This document shows positions 8,279 to 17,987 of a stretch of 64,000 nucleotides of DNA, in pieces (position 1 is the stretch's first letter; every line of letters begins with the position of its first letter). The notes under the pieces are model-generated. The model ran no database searches and was not told the DNA's origin. It saw nothing but the letters and a program-made list of their open reading frames with translations. The stretch covers positions 1,240,001-1,304,000 of the forward strand of contig NZ_AP024897.1 of assembly GCF_024529975.1 (NCBI RefSeq), read 5' to 3'. Source of the DNA: Vibrio quintilis. GTDB taxonomy: Bacteria; Pseudomonadota; Gammaproteobacteria; Enterobacterales; Vibrionaceae. A program made the translations under genes and the position numbers.

Positions 8279-10183
8279 TTATAAACGACTGCCTGCTGTG
8301 ACCTGTGTGCGGCTCTTTTTCCACTCAAATATAACCCAGCACAAAATCACCGCCATGCTGACAATCCGGTATGGATTCGGCAGCAGCAGGGTAGTGACTG
8401 CAAGTAGCAGAAACAGCAATTGCTGAATTTTAGACAACCGGTTGAACAGATAACCTTCGATGCCTCCGGCAAAAGCGACAATCAGCGCGATACAGGCCAG
8501 GATTGATTCAATAAAGGCGAATACCGATTCCTGCTGCGTCCAGATTAAACCGGAAAATGCCATCATCGCCGGGATTAAAAAGAATCCCTGTGCCAGTTTA
8601 AATGCCTGTACGGCAGAGCGCATCGGTGATGCATTGGCAATACCCGCTCCGGCAAAAGCAGCCAGCGCAATTGGTGGTGTGACGTTGGAAGTCTGAGACA
8701 GCCAGAAGACAATCATGTGTGCGGTCAGCATCGGAATGCCTAAATCCATCAGGGCCGGTACGGCCATCACTGATAACACGATATAAGCGGCTGTCACCGG
8801 CAATCCCATGCCCAGAATGACCGCAGCAATTGCAATAAACAGCAGTGCTGACCACAGATGGCCGCCGGAGAGTGACGTCAGAAACTGGGTAAACTGCAGC
8901 CCGATACCGGTTTGACCCACAACACCAACCACAATACCGGCCGTGGCACAGGCGATAGAAATCGGCAGGGCAAGAATCGCACCTTCTTTCATTCCTTCAA
9001 TGATCTGACTGAATTTAATGCGGGTATTTTTTCCGGCCATCGCAGCGACCAGCACGGCCACACATCCGGCGATACCGACCAGGATCGGAGAATAACTCAT
9101 CACCAGCAGGATAGTAATCAATACCAGTGGCAGCAGGAAGTGCCAGCCTTGTTTGATGATTTTGCCGATTTTTTCTGTTTCAGTCATTCCCTGCAGGTTG
9201 AGTTTGCAGGCCATCAAATGGACGTATAACAGCGTACAGCCAAAGTAAAGAATTGCGGGGGCAATCGACACCAGAATGATTTCGCTGTAAGGAATACCGG
9301 TGAACTGAGCCATCACAAAGGCGCCGGCGCCCATAACCGGCGGCATGATTTGCCCGCCTGTTGAAGCGGCCGCTTCAATTCCGGCAGCCTGTTCACCGCG
9401 ATAGCCAAGTTTTTTCATCATCGGAATCGTCAGGGAGCCGGTTGTTACTGTGTTGGCAATCGCAGAGCCGGAAATCGACCCCAGTGCAGCGGAAGCCAGT
9501 ACGCTGGCTTTGGCCGGGCCGCCTCTGGATTTACCGGCAATGGCAAAAGCACTGTCGATAAAGAATTGTCCGGCGCCGGTAACCTGTAAGAATGCCCCGA
9601 AAAGCACAAAGATAAATACAACACCGGCAGCAATTGCCAGTGGTGCGCCAAAGACGCCGTTGGTGGAATAGATATGAAAACGGACCATTTCTTCCAGCGA
9701 AAAGCCTTTACTGGCGATTGAGCCGGGCAAGGCATCTCCAAACAGTGCATAGACCAGAAAGATGACGGCAACGGCGACCATAACCATGCCGACACAGCGG
9801 CGGGTTGCCTCAAGCAGAAGCAACATCATCAATATGCCGGCAATCTGATCCTGCATTTGCAGACCATCAAGCAGGAAGCTGATATCGTCATAATCGAAGG
9901 TGATAATTTGGCTGGCAGCCCAGCAGGTTGCACAGACCAGCAGGATATCAATCCCTCTGGCAACAAAATACCTGAGCGGCGGATGATCGGGTCTTGCCAG
10001 CGGGAAAGCGAGAAAAATCAGGACCAATACCCAGCTCAGGTGAGCCGGACGAAATATTGTGGCAGAGAGACTGGCCGTGATGCCCTGCCAGATCTGAAAG
10101 ATTGTCAGCAGCACAGCAATCGTACTCACCACATAAGTGAGCAGGTTCGCCATCTTCTCCTGAGCGGAAGTGATTTGTGTCAT
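8279..10183 (-). CDS. TRAP transporter fused permease, TAXI type (DctQM fusion)
   Basis: The 634-residue inner membrane protein combines the small (DctQ-like, about the first 130 residues) and large (DctM-like) TRAP subunits in one chain, as is usual for transporters that use TAXI binding proteins. Conserved DctM features include GGQIMPPVMGAGAFVMAQFT (about residues 275–294) and GMGLPVTAAYIVLSVMAVPA (about residues 450–470). It uses an ion gradient to import an organic acid; the substrate cannot be read from the sequence. It lies downstream of the TAXI binding protein on the same strand, separated by 121 bp that contain a hairpin. Confidence 0.93.
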   Translation of the reverse strand: MTQITSAQEKMANLLTYVVSTIAVLLTIFQIWQGITASLSATIFRPAHLSWVLVLIFLAFPLARPDHPPLRYFVARGIDILLVCATCWAASQIITFDYDDISFLLDGLQMQDQIAGILMMLLLLEATRRCVGMVMVAVAVIFLVYALFGDALPGSIASKGFSLEEMVRFHIYSTNGVFGAPLAIAAGVVFIFVLFGAFLQVTGAGQFFIDSAFAIAGKSRGGPAKASVLASAALGSISGSAIANTVTTGSLTIPMMKKLGYRGEQAAGIEAAASTGGQIMPPVMGAGAFVMAQFTGIPYSEIILVSIAPAILYFGCTLLYVHLMACKLNLQGMTETEKIGKIIKQGWHFLLPLVLITILLVMSYSPILVGIAGCVAVLVAAMAGKNTRIKFSQIIEGMKEGAILALPISIACATAGIVVGVVGQTGIGLQFTQFLTSLSGGHLWSALLFIAIAAVILGMGLPVTAAYIVLSVMAVPALMDLGIPMLTAHMIVFWLSQTSNVTPPIALAAFAGAGIANASPMRSAVQAFKLAQGFFLIPAMMAFSGLIWTQQESVFAFIESILACIALIVAFAGGIEGYLFNRLSKIQQLLFLLLAVTTLLLPNPYRIVSMAVILCWVIFEWKKSRTQVTAGSRL

Positions 10184-10221
10184 AAACAGTATTCTCTCTT
10201 CATTGAAAAACGGAGCAGCAG

Positions 10222-10260
10222 CGACAATACCTTATGGGGGTAACCTCACAGGTATTGTCG
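10222..10260 (-). other. Intercistronic stem-loop between the TAXI binding protein and permease genes
   Basis: An 11-bp perfect stem (CGACAATACCT / AGGTATTGTCG) has a 17-nt loop and no T tract on the minus strand, so it is not a classical terminator. Such stems often protect the 3' end of the upstream mRNA segment. Here that would allow more binding protein than permease to be made. Confidence 0.55.
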
Positions 10261-10304
10261 CAGCCGTAGATCGTTATGAATCTCCGGAGCGGAGAGATAA
10301 ACGC

Positions 10305-11234
10305 TTACTGGTGATGTTCTTTGTAGTATTGCTGTGCGCCAGGATGAAGCGGAACGCCGCTGAGACGGGTCATGTTGTCGACGGTCATAAATTTAGCGAC
10401 ACCAATGGCCTGACGTATTTTACCGATATTTTCGAAAGCAATTTTTGTCAGCTTATATGCCATTTCCTTGTCCATTTTTTTATTAACGACAAGTACGTTC
10501 CAGACCGCCGGGGCGGTAAATGCCGGTACGTTTTTATAGCTGCCCTGTGGTGCTTTTAACGGCTGGTAGGATGGATTTGCCGCCTGAATCTTCTTCAGAT
10601 CCTGTTCAGAAAAAGACAAAATCCGGATATTGCGGGTCAGAGCCAGCTCTGTGATTGCACCAACCCCCAGACTGCCGACAATCACACCGGCATCAATCTG
10701 GCCATTGGCAATAGCACTGGTGGTTGCGGTGTAATTCAGTGACTGCGGGCGGATATCTTTTTCAGAAATGCCCAATGCGTTCAGAATATTGACAGAGCTG
10801 ACCCGGGTACCGGAGCCCGGTGCACCTAAAGAGACTTTCTTTCCTTTTAAGTCTTCAACAGTGTGGATGTTCGAGTCAGCCGGAACGATAAACTGCACAA
10901 CATTCGGATAGAGTGCAAACAGAACTTCTGTCGGCATTTGACGCGGGAAAGGTTTATTGCCGTCCCAGGCTTTTTGAGCCACATTGCCCATCGCAATACC
11001 AACCAGCTGTTTTTTAGTGGCAACTTTGATGATGTTTTCAACTGATGCGGCAGTCACCTCTGCCCGCATATTAAATCCCGGAATATTGTCACTCCAGATT
11101 TTAGCCAGCGTTCCTCCCAGCGGATAATAGGTACCGCTCTGACTTCCTGTGCCTATGGTGTAATTTGCTGCAACTGCCGGGATTGCCATTCCCAGCCCCA
11201 GAATGAAAAGTATTTTTTTTACGGCCTTGTACAT
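10305..11234 (-). CDS. TAXI family TRAP transporter solute-binding protein
   Basis: This periplasmic binding protein of about 309 residues delivers substrate to the adjacent fused TRAP permease. It has a Sec signal peptide (MYKAVKKILFILGLGMAIPA, cleaved after AVA) and the family start of the mature protein, NYTIGTGSQSGTYYPLGGTL. The motif SLGAPGSGTRVSSVNIL (about residues 132–148) is also typical of TAXI proteins. The ATG at 11234 is preferred over one nine codons upstream, because AGGGAG lies just before it and the signal peptide then begins normally. Ligand is unknown; glutamate-like acids are known for some relatives. Confidence 0.93.
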   Translation of the reverse strand: MYKAVKKILFILGLGMAIPAVAANYTIGTGSQSGTYYPLGGTLAKIWSDNIPGFNMRAEVTAASVENIIKVATKKQLVGIAMGNVAQKAWDGNKPFPRQMPTEVLFALYPNVVQFIVPADSNIHTVEDLKGKKVSLGAPGSGTRVSSVNILNALGISEKDIRPQSLNYTATTSAIANGQIDAGVIVGSLGVGAITELALTRNIRILSFSEQDLKKIQAANPSYQPLKAPQGSYKNVPAFTAPAVWNVLVVNKKMDKEMAYKLTKIAFENIGKIRQAIGVAKFMTVDNMTRLSGVPLHPGAQQYYKEHHQ

Positions 11235-11721
11235 AAGATACTCCCTGGTCCTTTTTATCATTCACGACGCTGTGATGACCCGTCCTGTCAGAGGTTTATT
11301 GCAATCCGGTTTGAATGATTTCCGGTGTTTCGGGTTGGTTAAACCGGATCTCCTTTCATTCATTTTCGGGTCGCTGAGTGAATGAGTTATAGCTTAAATG
11401 TATGATTTATATGGTTTATTTTTGTGAGGGTCTTCATTATAGTCGTTGTGCCTGAAAATGACCAGTGTTAGAAAGTTTCGAAACGATGTGGAATTGACAA
11501 TATGAGAGCTGGTTAAAAAACATGCATATCAATGTCAGATATTCATTGAATGTCGATTTTTTTTATTTTTTCCCTTGAAAAGGTTTTTTCCGCCCTTATC
11601 TATGGGGCATAGAGAAAGCAAACTTTGCTTTTAGTAGCAGGAACAGGTTGAAATCCTGTTCTTTGTCCCCATATTTCGGGATATTGCAAAACGACAACAG
11701 AATTTATTCGGAGATAGCCTG
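11235..11721. promoter_or_regulatory. Divergent intergenic region and dnaK 5' leader, with a probable sigma-32 promoter
   Basis: A heat-shock-like promoter is visible at 11574–11600: -35 CTTGAAA (11574–11580), 12-bp spacer, -10 CCCTTATC (11593–11600). The spacer is one base short of the best fit. Transcription from it would give a leader of over 100 nt with two small hairpins, AAAGCAAA/TTTGCTTT near 11617–11633 and GAACAGG/CCTGTTC near 11641–11661. The dnaK start is preceded by CGGAGATAGCCTG. The left part must also hold the promoter of the TAXI operon, but no clear element was identified. Confidence 0.65.
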
Positions 11722-13635
11722 ATGGGTAAAATCATTGGTATTGACTTAGGTACTACAAACTCTTGTGTTGCTGTACTGGATGGTGATGCACCTCGTGTAA
11801 TTGAGAACGCTGAAGGTGAACGTACGACGCCTTCTGTAATTGCGTATACAGATGGTGAAACACTGGTTGGGCAACCTGCAAAACGTCAAGCAGTTACCAA
11901 CCCGGAAAACACGCTATTTGCTATTAAGCGTCTTATTGGCCGTCGTTTTGAAGACGAAGAAGTTCAGCGTGATATTTCTATCATGCCTTACAAAATCGCG
12001 AAAGCCGATAATGGTGATGCGTGGGTTGAAGTCAAAGGTGACAAGCTGGCTGCACCACAGGTTTCTGCTGAAGTCCTTAAGAAAATGAAGAAGACAGCAG
12101 AAGACTTCTTAGGTGAAGAAGTGACTGGTGCAGTGATCACTGTTCCTGCTTACTTTAATGACGCACAACGTCAGGCAACTAAAGATGCTGGTCGTATTGC
12201 AGGTCTTGAAGTAAAACGTATTATCAACGAACCTACAGCTGCTGCACTGGCTTATGGCCTGGATAAAAACGGTGGCGACCGTGTAATTGCTGTGTACGAC
12301 CTTGGTGGTGGTACATTTGATATCTCAATTATCGAAATTGATGATGTTGAAGGTGAAAAAACATTCGAAGTACTTGCAACGAATGGTGACACGCATTTAG
12401 GTGGTGAAGATTTCGATAACCGCATGATCAACTATCTGGTTGATGAGTTCAATAAAGAACAGGGTATTAACCTGAAGAATGACCCGCTGGCAATGCAGCG
12501 CCTGAAAGAAGCTGCTGAGAAAGCAAAAATTGAACTGTCTTCTGCACAACAGACTGACGTGAATCTGCCATACATTACTGCAGATGCGACTGGTCCGAAG
12601 CACATGAACATCAAAGTGACACGTGCGAAGCTGGAGTCACTGGTTGAAGATCTGGTTCAACGTTCTCTTGAACCAATGAAAGTTGCACTGGCTGACTCTG
12701 ATCTGTCTGTGAATGAAGTCACTGACGTAATTCTGGTAGGTGGTCAGACCCGTATGCCAATGGTTCAGCAAAAAGTTGCTGAGTTCTTCGGCAAAGAAGC
12801 CCGTAAAGATGTGAACCCGGATGAAGCAGTTGCTGTTGGTGCTGCGGTACAGGGTGGTGTTCTGGCTGGTGACGTGAAAGACGTCTTACTGCTGGATGTA
12901 ACGCCGCTGTCTCTGGGTATTGAAACCATGGGCGGTGTGATGACCAAACTGATTGAGAAAAACACCACGATTCCAACCAAAGCGAATCAGGTTTTCTCAA
13001 CCGCAGAAGATAACCAGAGTGCCGTAACAATTCATGTTCTGCAGGGTGAACGTAAGCAAGCGACTTATAACAAATCTCTTGGTCAGTTCAACCTTGAAGG
13101 CATTCAGGCTGCACCACGCGGCATGCCACAAATTGAAGTGACATTTGACCTTGATGCGGATGGAATCCTGCATGTTTCTGCGAAAGATAAGCAGACAGGT
13201 AAAGAGCAGAACATCACGATTCAGGCTTCTGGTGGTCTGAGTGATGACGATATCGAGAAAATGGTTCAGGAAGCGGAAGCAAACAAAGAAGCGGATAAGA
13301 AGTTTGAAGAATTAGCTTCTGCCCGTAACCAGGCTGACCAGATGGTTCACGCAACGCGTAAACAAATTGAAGAAGCTGGTGATGCACTTCCTGCGGATGA
13401 GAAAGAGAAGATTGAAGCGGCAATCAGTGACGTTGAAACTGCAAAACGCGGTGAAGACAAAGCAGAAATTGACGCGAAGATACAGGCGCTGATGACTGCT
13501 TCTCAAAAACTGATGGAGATTGCACAGCAACAGGCTCAGGCACAACAGGGTGAAGGTGGTGCAGAGCAACAGCAATCTGCTGACGATGACGTCGTTGATG
13601 CCGAGTTTGAAGAAGTGAACGATGAGAAAAAGTAA
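11722..13635 (+). CDS. dnaK: Chaperone protein DnaK (Hsp70)
   Basis: DnaK is the ATP-dependent Hsp70 chaperone that works with DnaJ and GrpE. The 637-residue product has full family length. It begins [20 protein letters not shown], carries the phosphate-binding motif [14 protein letters not shown] (about residues 190–203), the interdomain linker [18 protein letters not shown] (about 389–406), a substrate-binding beta domain and a helical lid. The C-terminus ends EEVNDEKK, where E. coli DnaK ends with an acidic EEVKDKK-type tail. Codon choice is strongly biased, as expected for an abundant protein. Confidence 0.99.
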   Translation: MGKIIGIDLGTTNSCVAVLDGDAPRVIENAEGERTTPSVIAYTDGETLVGQPAKRQAVTNPENTLFAIKRLIGRRFEDEEVQRDISIMPYKIAKADNGDAWVEVKGDKLAAPQVSAEVLKKMKKTAEDFLGEEVTGAVITVPAYFNDAQRQATKDAGRIAGLEVKRIINEPTAAALAYGLDKNGGDRVIAVYDLGGGTFDISIIEIDDVEGEKTFEVLATNGDTHLGGEDFDNRMINYLVDEFNKEQGINLKNDPLAMQRLKEAAEKAKIELSSAQQTDVNLPYITADATGPKHMNIKVTRAKLESLVEDLVQRSLEPMKVALADSDLSVNEVTDVILVGGQTRMPMVQQKVAEFFGKEARKDVNPDEAVAVGAAVQGGVLAGDVKDVLLLDVTPLSLGIETMGGVMTKLIEKNTTIPTKANQVFSTAEDNQSAVTIHVLQGERKQATYNKSLGQFNLEGIQAAPRGMPQIEVTFDLDADGILHVSAKDKQTGKEQNITIQASGGLSDDDIEKMVQEAEANKEADKKFEELASARNQADQMVHATRKQIEEAGDALPADEKEKIEAAISDVETAKRGEDKAEIDAKIQALMTASQKLMEIAQQQAQAQQGEGGAEQQQSADDDVVDAEFEEVNDEKK

Positions 13636-13684
13636 TCGGTGAACCCATAGTTTACGGATAACTTTCAGACCTTTTTCTGGGATG

Positions 13685-13723
13685 ATACGGGCGTTTGGGG
13701 GAACTCTTACGCCCGTATGTTTG
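13685..13723 (+). other. Stem-loop between dnaK and dnaJ
   Basis: The 10-bp stem ATACGGGCGT / ACGCCCGTAT with a 14-nt loop is followed by GTTTGTAAC, a weak T tract. It may terminate part of the dnaK transcripts and so lower dnaJ relative to dnaK. Confidence 0.55.
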
Positions 13724-13856
13724 TAACTTATTTGTCGATTTAGGTCATGTTTTATCGGGTTGAATCAGCCCTGAAGCTGATGTGGAACATGAGCTATATC
13801 GATACCCCTTCAGGCGGCGAGTGAGTCGTTTGTTGTAATAACTGGTGACAAAGAAC

Positions 13857-15005
13857 ATGTCAAAACGTGATTTTTACGAAGTGTTGGGCGTGAGCCGTGA
13901 TGCTTCAGAGCGCGATGTAAAAAAAGCCTATAAGCGTCTGGCGATGAAGTATCACCCGGATCGGAATCCGGATGATGATAGCGCCGCCGAAAAATTCAAA
14001 GAAGTAAAAGAAGCGTATGAGGTGTTAACTGATCCTCAGAAAAAAGCAGCTTACGACCAGTATGGCCATGCAGCATTCGAACAGGGTGGTGGTTTTGGCG
14101 GCGGTGGCGGCTTTGGCGGCGGCAGTGCTGACTTCGGCGACATCTTTGGTGATGTTTTTGGTGATATTTTCGGTGGTGGTCGCCGTGGTGGTGGTCAGGC
14201 AAGAGCGCAGCGTGGTGCTGACCTTCGCTACAATATGGAACTGACACTGGAAGAAGCGGTTCGCGGTTGTTCGCGTGAAATCGAAGTCCCGACACTGGTT
14301 CACTGTGACAGCTGTAATGGTTCAGGTGCGAAGAAAGGTACATCCGCAGAAACTTGCCCGACCTGTCATGGTCATGGTCAGGTTCAGATGCGTCAGGGCT
14401 TCTTTGCCGTTCAGCAAACGTGTCCCACCTGTCATGGTAAGGGCAAGATTATTAAAGATCCTTGCCGGGAATGTCATGGTCAGGGCCGGAAACAGAAGAG
14501 CAAAACTCTGAATGTGAAAATTCCGGCAGGTGTGGATACCGGAGATCGCATCCGCTTATCCGGTGAAGGTGAAGCCGGGGAAATGGGCGCACCAGCCGGT
14601 GATTTATATGTTCAGGTTCATGTGAAAGAGCACCATATCTTCGAGCGGGAAGGGAACAATCTGTATTGTGAAGTCCCGGTCAGCTTCAGTATGGCAGCCC
14701 TTGGTGGTGAGGTTGAAGTGCCAACACTGGACGGACGGGTTAACCTCAAGGTGCCTGAAGAAACGCAAACCGGCAGAATGTTCCGGATGCGCGGAAAAGG
14801 TGTCAAAGGTGTTCGCGGTGGCGGTATTGGCGATTTAATTGTCAGACTGGTTGTTGAAACACCGGTTAACCTGAGTGCGCATCAAAAAGAATTGCTGCGT
14901 GAATTTGAAGATTCCTGTGGCGGTGAAGCGGCAAGCAAGCATAAACCCAAATCTGAGGGCTTCTTCAGTGGTGTAAAAAAGTTCTTTGATGATTTGACCA
15001 GTTAA
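13857..15005 (+). CDS. dnaJ: Chaperone protein DnaJ (Hsp40)
   Basis: DnaJ stimulates the DnaK ATPase and presents unfolded substrates. The product of 382 residues has the J domain with HPD at residues 33–35 and a Gly/Phe-rich linker (about 75–115). Four CxxCxGxG-type zinc motifs follow ([32 protein letters not shown]), then the C-terminal substrate domains. The start at 13857 ([11 protein letters not shown]) is chosen because it matches the family and has GGTGA eight bases upstream. The frame is open four codons further to a GTG. Confidence 0.98.
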   Translation: MSKRDFYEVLGVSRDASERDVKKAYKRLAMKYHPDRNPDDDSAAEKFKEVKEAYEVLTDPQKKAAYDQYGHAAFEQGGGFGGGGGFGGGSADFGDIFGDVFGDIFGGGRRGGGQARAQRGADLRYNMELTLEEAVRGCSREIEVPTLVHCDSCNGSGAKKGTSAETCPTCHGHGQVQMRQGFFAVQQTCPTCHGKGKIIKDPCRECHGQGRKQKSKTLNVKIPAGVDTGDRIRLSGEGEAGEMGAPAGDLYVQVHVKEHHIFEREGNNLYCEVPVSFSMAALGGEVEVPTLDGRVNLKVPEETQTGRMFRMRGKGVKGVRGGGIGDLIVRLVVETPVNLSAHQKELLREFEDSCGGEAASKHKPKSEGFFSGVKKFFDDLTS

Positions 15006-15031
15006 GTCGCTTGTTTTAACCAGAATGACTG

Positions 15032-15061
15032 AAAAAGATCTGCTCCGGCAGGTCTTTTTTT
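15032..15061 (+). terminator. Terminator after dnaJ
   Basis: The stem AAAAAGATCTGC / GCAGGTCTTTTT (one G–T pair) with loop TCCG is followed by a long T run. Confidence 0.9.
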
Positions 15062-15219
15062 ATGCGCTGCGATTCTTCAGTAAGCGACATGGTCAAAGCG
15101 ATATGATCAAGCTACATTGCTTCGTTTTGAATGTGTCTCGCAATCTCTCATACTATCTTCATCCTTTTCGTTGAACGGCACGATTTAAAATATTCCCGGA
15201 TAGAGGCAAGGAATATTTT

Positions 15220-15738
15220 ATGAATCGGATAATATGTGGTTTCTCCCTGCTGGAGGTTATGCTGACGATCACACTGTTCAGCGTGTTACTGGCAATTGCC
15301 GTTCCGCAGTATCACTCCCGGATGATGACTGAAGAAATAAAAAATGCTGTCAGTGAAGCTGAAGGCATTATTTTGTCGGCGAAATCCTTAGCACTTTCTG
15401 CCGGTAAACCTTTATGGATTGATATCCGTACTTCTGAAACAGGGAATAAACGCCGGATATGGCGGGTGATATTACATCGCAATAAACAGTTTTCACCACA
15501 GGATATTATCCGGGAGATCACCGGATCCTATTATCCGGATGTTGTTCTGATGTCCGGACTTACCACGCAACAAATCAGAATTGATCACCTGACGGGCCGG
15601 CCGGGAGCCAACGGTTATCTTCAGTTTTTTCTGCGTCAGTCTCCGGAGCAAATGGTCAAAGTCTTGATTTCATATGGTGCCGGACGTGTACGTACCTGTG
15701 GTGTCGGGGAGGTGCATTATGGTTTTTCTGCGTGTTAA
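15220..15738 (+). CDS. Type IV pilus minor pilin, FimT/GspH-like
   Basis: The 172-residue protein starts with a short leader and a class III prepilin site, G/FSLLEVMLTITLFSVLLAIA, with Glu at position 5 after the cleavage point. The hydrophobic helix is followed by a GspH/FimT-like globular domain. Minor pilins of this kind prime type IV pilus assembly in the inner membrane. It is the first of four overlapping plus-strand pilin genes located after dnaJ, the same place as the minor pilin cluster of V. cholerae. AAGGAAT precedes the ATG. Confidence 0.85.
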   Translation: MNRIICGFSLLEVMLTITLFSVLLAIAVPQYHSRMMTEEIKNAVSEAEGIILSAKSLALSAGKPLWIDIRTSETGNKRRIWRVILHRNKQFSPQDIIREITGSYYPDVVLMSGLTTQQIRIDHLTGRPGANGYLQFFLRQSPEQMVKVLISYGAGRVRTCGVGEVHYGFSAC

Positions 15739-16354
15739 GCCCGTATCGGGGATGACGTTGCCGGAGGTGATTGTGACCCTGTTCCTCAGTAGTTTACTGA
15801 TTCTGTCTCTGGCGCAAATCGTGGCAACTCAACTGAAGAATACACAACGCCTGAGCCGCCGGGTTTATTTACAGCGACAACTGGTGACTGTGCTTCAGAT
15901 GATCAGAAATGACATGCGGCGTGCCGGGTACAACATCAATACCGGCAACAGTGCTGTATTCCGTCAGGCAGACCATGTCGTTTCTGTTTCTGCCGGGGCG
16001 GATCAAATCGGTTATGTTTACCGGCTTTCATCTTCAGGTGCCGGACAGTTCAGACAGGTCGTTTATAAATTGTCGTCATCGGAGCCGGTGTCCCGCTTGC
16101 TGCTTTGTGAGAAGTACTCGGCATCGCCTGTAACGATGGCTGAGGTGGCACAGTCAGACCGGCAGTCCCCCTGTTTCTCAGTTTTTGATCCGAAGCGGAT
16201 ACAGGTTGATGAATTTCATATATCAGCCAGCTCAGTGCGGAAAATGAAAACAGAATATCAACAGGTCTCGGTCTTACTGGGTGTCTCTTTAGTCCGTATG
16301 CCATCGATCCATGAATCGGTTGGTTTTTCGCTGACGGAGAGGAACGCATTGTGA
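15719..16354 (+). CDS. Type IV pilus minor pilin, PilW-like
   Basis: The 211-residue product has an N-terminal prepilin motif G/MTLPEVIVTLFLSSLLILSL with Glu5. A pilin globular domain follows, including a conserved-looking RNDMRRAGYN segment (about residues 60–70) found in PilW proteins. The start at 15719 is chosen because GGGGAGGTG lies just upstream and because it places the cleavage site eleven residues into the protein. The frame is open 15 codons further inside the preceding gene. It overlaps the FimT-like gene by 20 bp and the next gene by four (GTGA). Confidence 0.85.
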   Translation: MVFLRVKPVSGMTLPEVIVTLFLSSLLILSLAQIVATQLKNTQRLSRRVYLQRQLVTVLQMIRNDMRRAGYNINTGNSAVFRQADHVVSVSAGADQIGYVYRLSSSGAGQFRQVVYKLSSSEPVSRLLLCEKYSASPVTMAEVAQSDRQSPCFSVFDPKRIQVDEFHISASSVRKMKTEYQQVSVLLGVSLVRMPSIHESVGFSLTERNAL

Positions 16355-17598
16355 GAAAGTGGCATGTTCCGGCAGGCGTTCCGGAGAAATCCGATGGTTT
16401 TGTGACTTTGCTGGTTGTTATGGCGATTATGGCTGTTGCGCTGATGCTGATGATGCGGCCTTATCAGCGGGTAAAGCAGCATGCTTCTGAGATCCAACAT
16501 CAAATTCACAGGGCTCAGTCCTTCTGGCGGGCGGAAGGTGAGCTTGCCTGTTTATGGCGTCAGATTGTGTTATCTCATGGCTTGATTACTGATGGTGAAT
16601 CCTGTCTTGAATCCGGAGATTCCCTGACCGTTTCGGGCCAGCGGGTTCGTCTCATTCGGGTACAGAATCAGGATGTGAGCCTTGAGCAACGTTTCCGGCT
16701 GCCATTGCCGGCATCTTCTGGTGTGATTAAATCGTCTTCCCGGCTGATCATGACAGAGCCCGCCCGTTTTATGCCAGATCCGGGAGAAATGGATGCGGAG
16801 CATCACTGGCCTTGTGTGGTTTTGCGCTACCGGGATAGTTTTCAGGCGCCGTCTGTATCGACATATCACCCACAAGATTTGTCACAAAAGCCCTATCGGG
16901 ACTTTCCGGAATCAGGGGAACAGTTATGCCAGGCAAATCACCGGACGCTGGATGGAGACCAATCCCATGCGGGGCAGGATTATCAGCATGATTCAACGCT
17001 CAATCCTTTCAAAGACTTATTTGGCATTCCCCGGAAAGAATGGGAGAAGATCGCAAATAAAAGTCACCATGTGCCTTCAGCTCATCCGGTAGTCTGGAAT
17101 GAACACTGTGCCCGGCAGATTTTGCGTGACATTCAGCAGGGTGATCTGATTGTGTGGATCGATGGCGGATGTTTTCTGTCAGATGATGATATCTTCCGGA
17201 TTAACCAGGCAATTCAAATGACGTTTGCTGAGGATGGCATCATTCTGGTAATTCGTGACGGCGCTCTGGCGGTGAACAGTGATCGGCATTTCCGCGGCAC
17301 GATGATTCAGTTGATGACGCCGTCTCATCAATCCATGAAATTCACCGGATGGCCAGACAGTCCTTTGTATGAATCTCTGCAACCTGTGATAGCAAGATAT
17401 AATATGCCGCTCACTCAGCTCAGTTATTTTCAGTCCGGCAGCTTTTTCCCGTTGGGTGGTTTATATCTTGATACGCCCGCCCGGTATGCAGTTATTGATG
17501 GTGTTCTGGATACCCGCTATGCCCGTGATCTGATGCTCCGGCCTTTGAGCCTGATCAAACCCGTGGCCTGGATGTCGGGAAGCTGGTATGTGGAATAA
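16351..17598 (+). CDS. Type IV pilus minor pilin, PilX-like, large
   Basis: The 415-residue product begins with a basic leader and a hydrophobic helix (SDGFVTLLVVMAIMAVALML). The Gly/Phe processing site is present, but the residue at +5 is Leu rather than Glu. PilX/GspK-type pilins can differ at this position, and in GspK-type tip pilins that suits assembly at the filament tip. The protein is about twice the length of common PilX proteins, so the large C-terminal domain (residues about 40–415) may be exposed at the tip. No known domain was recognised in it. The start codon is GTG, overlapping the upstream stop. Confidence 0.7.
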   Translation: MRKWHVPAGVPEKSDGFVTLLVVMAIMAVALMLMMRPYQRVKQHASEIQHQIHRAQSFWRAEGELACLWRQIVLSHGLITDGESCLESGDSLTVSGQRVRLIRVQNQDVSLEQRFRLPLPASSGVIKSSSRLIMTEPARFMPDPGEMDAEHHWPCVVLRYRDSFQAPSVSTYHPQDLSQKPYRDFPESGEQLCQANHRTLDGDQSHAGQDYQHDSTLNPFKDLFGIPRKEWEKIANKSHHVPSAHPVVWNEHCARQILRDIQQGDLIVWIDGGCFLSDDDIFRINQAIQMTFAEDGIILVIRDGALAVNSDRHFRGTMIQLMTPSHQSMKFTGWPDSPLYESLQPVIARYNMPLTQLSYFQSGSFFPLGGLYLDTPARYAVIDGVLDTRYARDLMLRPLSLIKPVAWMSGSWYVE

Positions 17599-17947
17599 GC
17601 TTAATGGCTTTGGACTGATTGAAGTGATGGTTGCTTTCTTGATTACCAGTGTCGGCATTGTCGGAATATTTCAGGTCCGGCAACTGATTATTTTTCAGGA
17701 TGATGAAATCAGTCATAGGACGCATGCACTCGCAATTGCCCGGACTTGTCTTGAAGACATTCATGCTGGCAGGCCGGCTGAGGAGGCTGAAGCGGCAAAC
17801 GTTGCTGATGAACGGTACCAGGTGGTCATTGTTGAACAGCCGGCAGACCAGATGGATGGACTTTGGTTGGTTCTTGTCACCGTTTCATGGGACGATCTCA
17901 GGGGAAAAACACATCAGATAAGCCTTTCCAGCCGGATTGTACACTAA
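17588..17947 (+). CDS. Type IV pilus minor pilin, PilV-like
   Basis: This short protein of 119 residues has the PilV-type prepilin motif G/FGLIEVMVAFLITSVGIVGI with Glu5. It continues QVRQLIIFQDDEISHRTHAL, where PilV proteins carry a conserved segment (…AxxLARNxLE), here AIARTCLEDIHAG. It overlaps the PilX-like gene by 11 bp and closes the operon. Together the four proteins would form the priming and tip complex of a type IV pilus. Confidence 0.85.
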   Translation: MWNKLNGFGLIEVMVAFLITSVGIVGIFQVRQLIIFQDDEISHRTHALAIARTCLEDIHAGRPAEEAEAANVADERYQVVIVEQPADQMDGLWLVLVTVSWDDLRGKTHQISLSSRIVH

Positions 17948-17980
17948 GGTCTGTTGACCTTTCGGGTTCATTTTTGCAGC
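17946..17980 (+). terminator. Weak hairpin after the pilin operon
   Basis: The 6-bp stem AAGGTC / GACCTT with loop TGTT is followed at some distance by CATTTTTG. It is only a weak candidate terminator. Confidence 0.35.
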
Positions 17981-17987
17981 AATTTTT

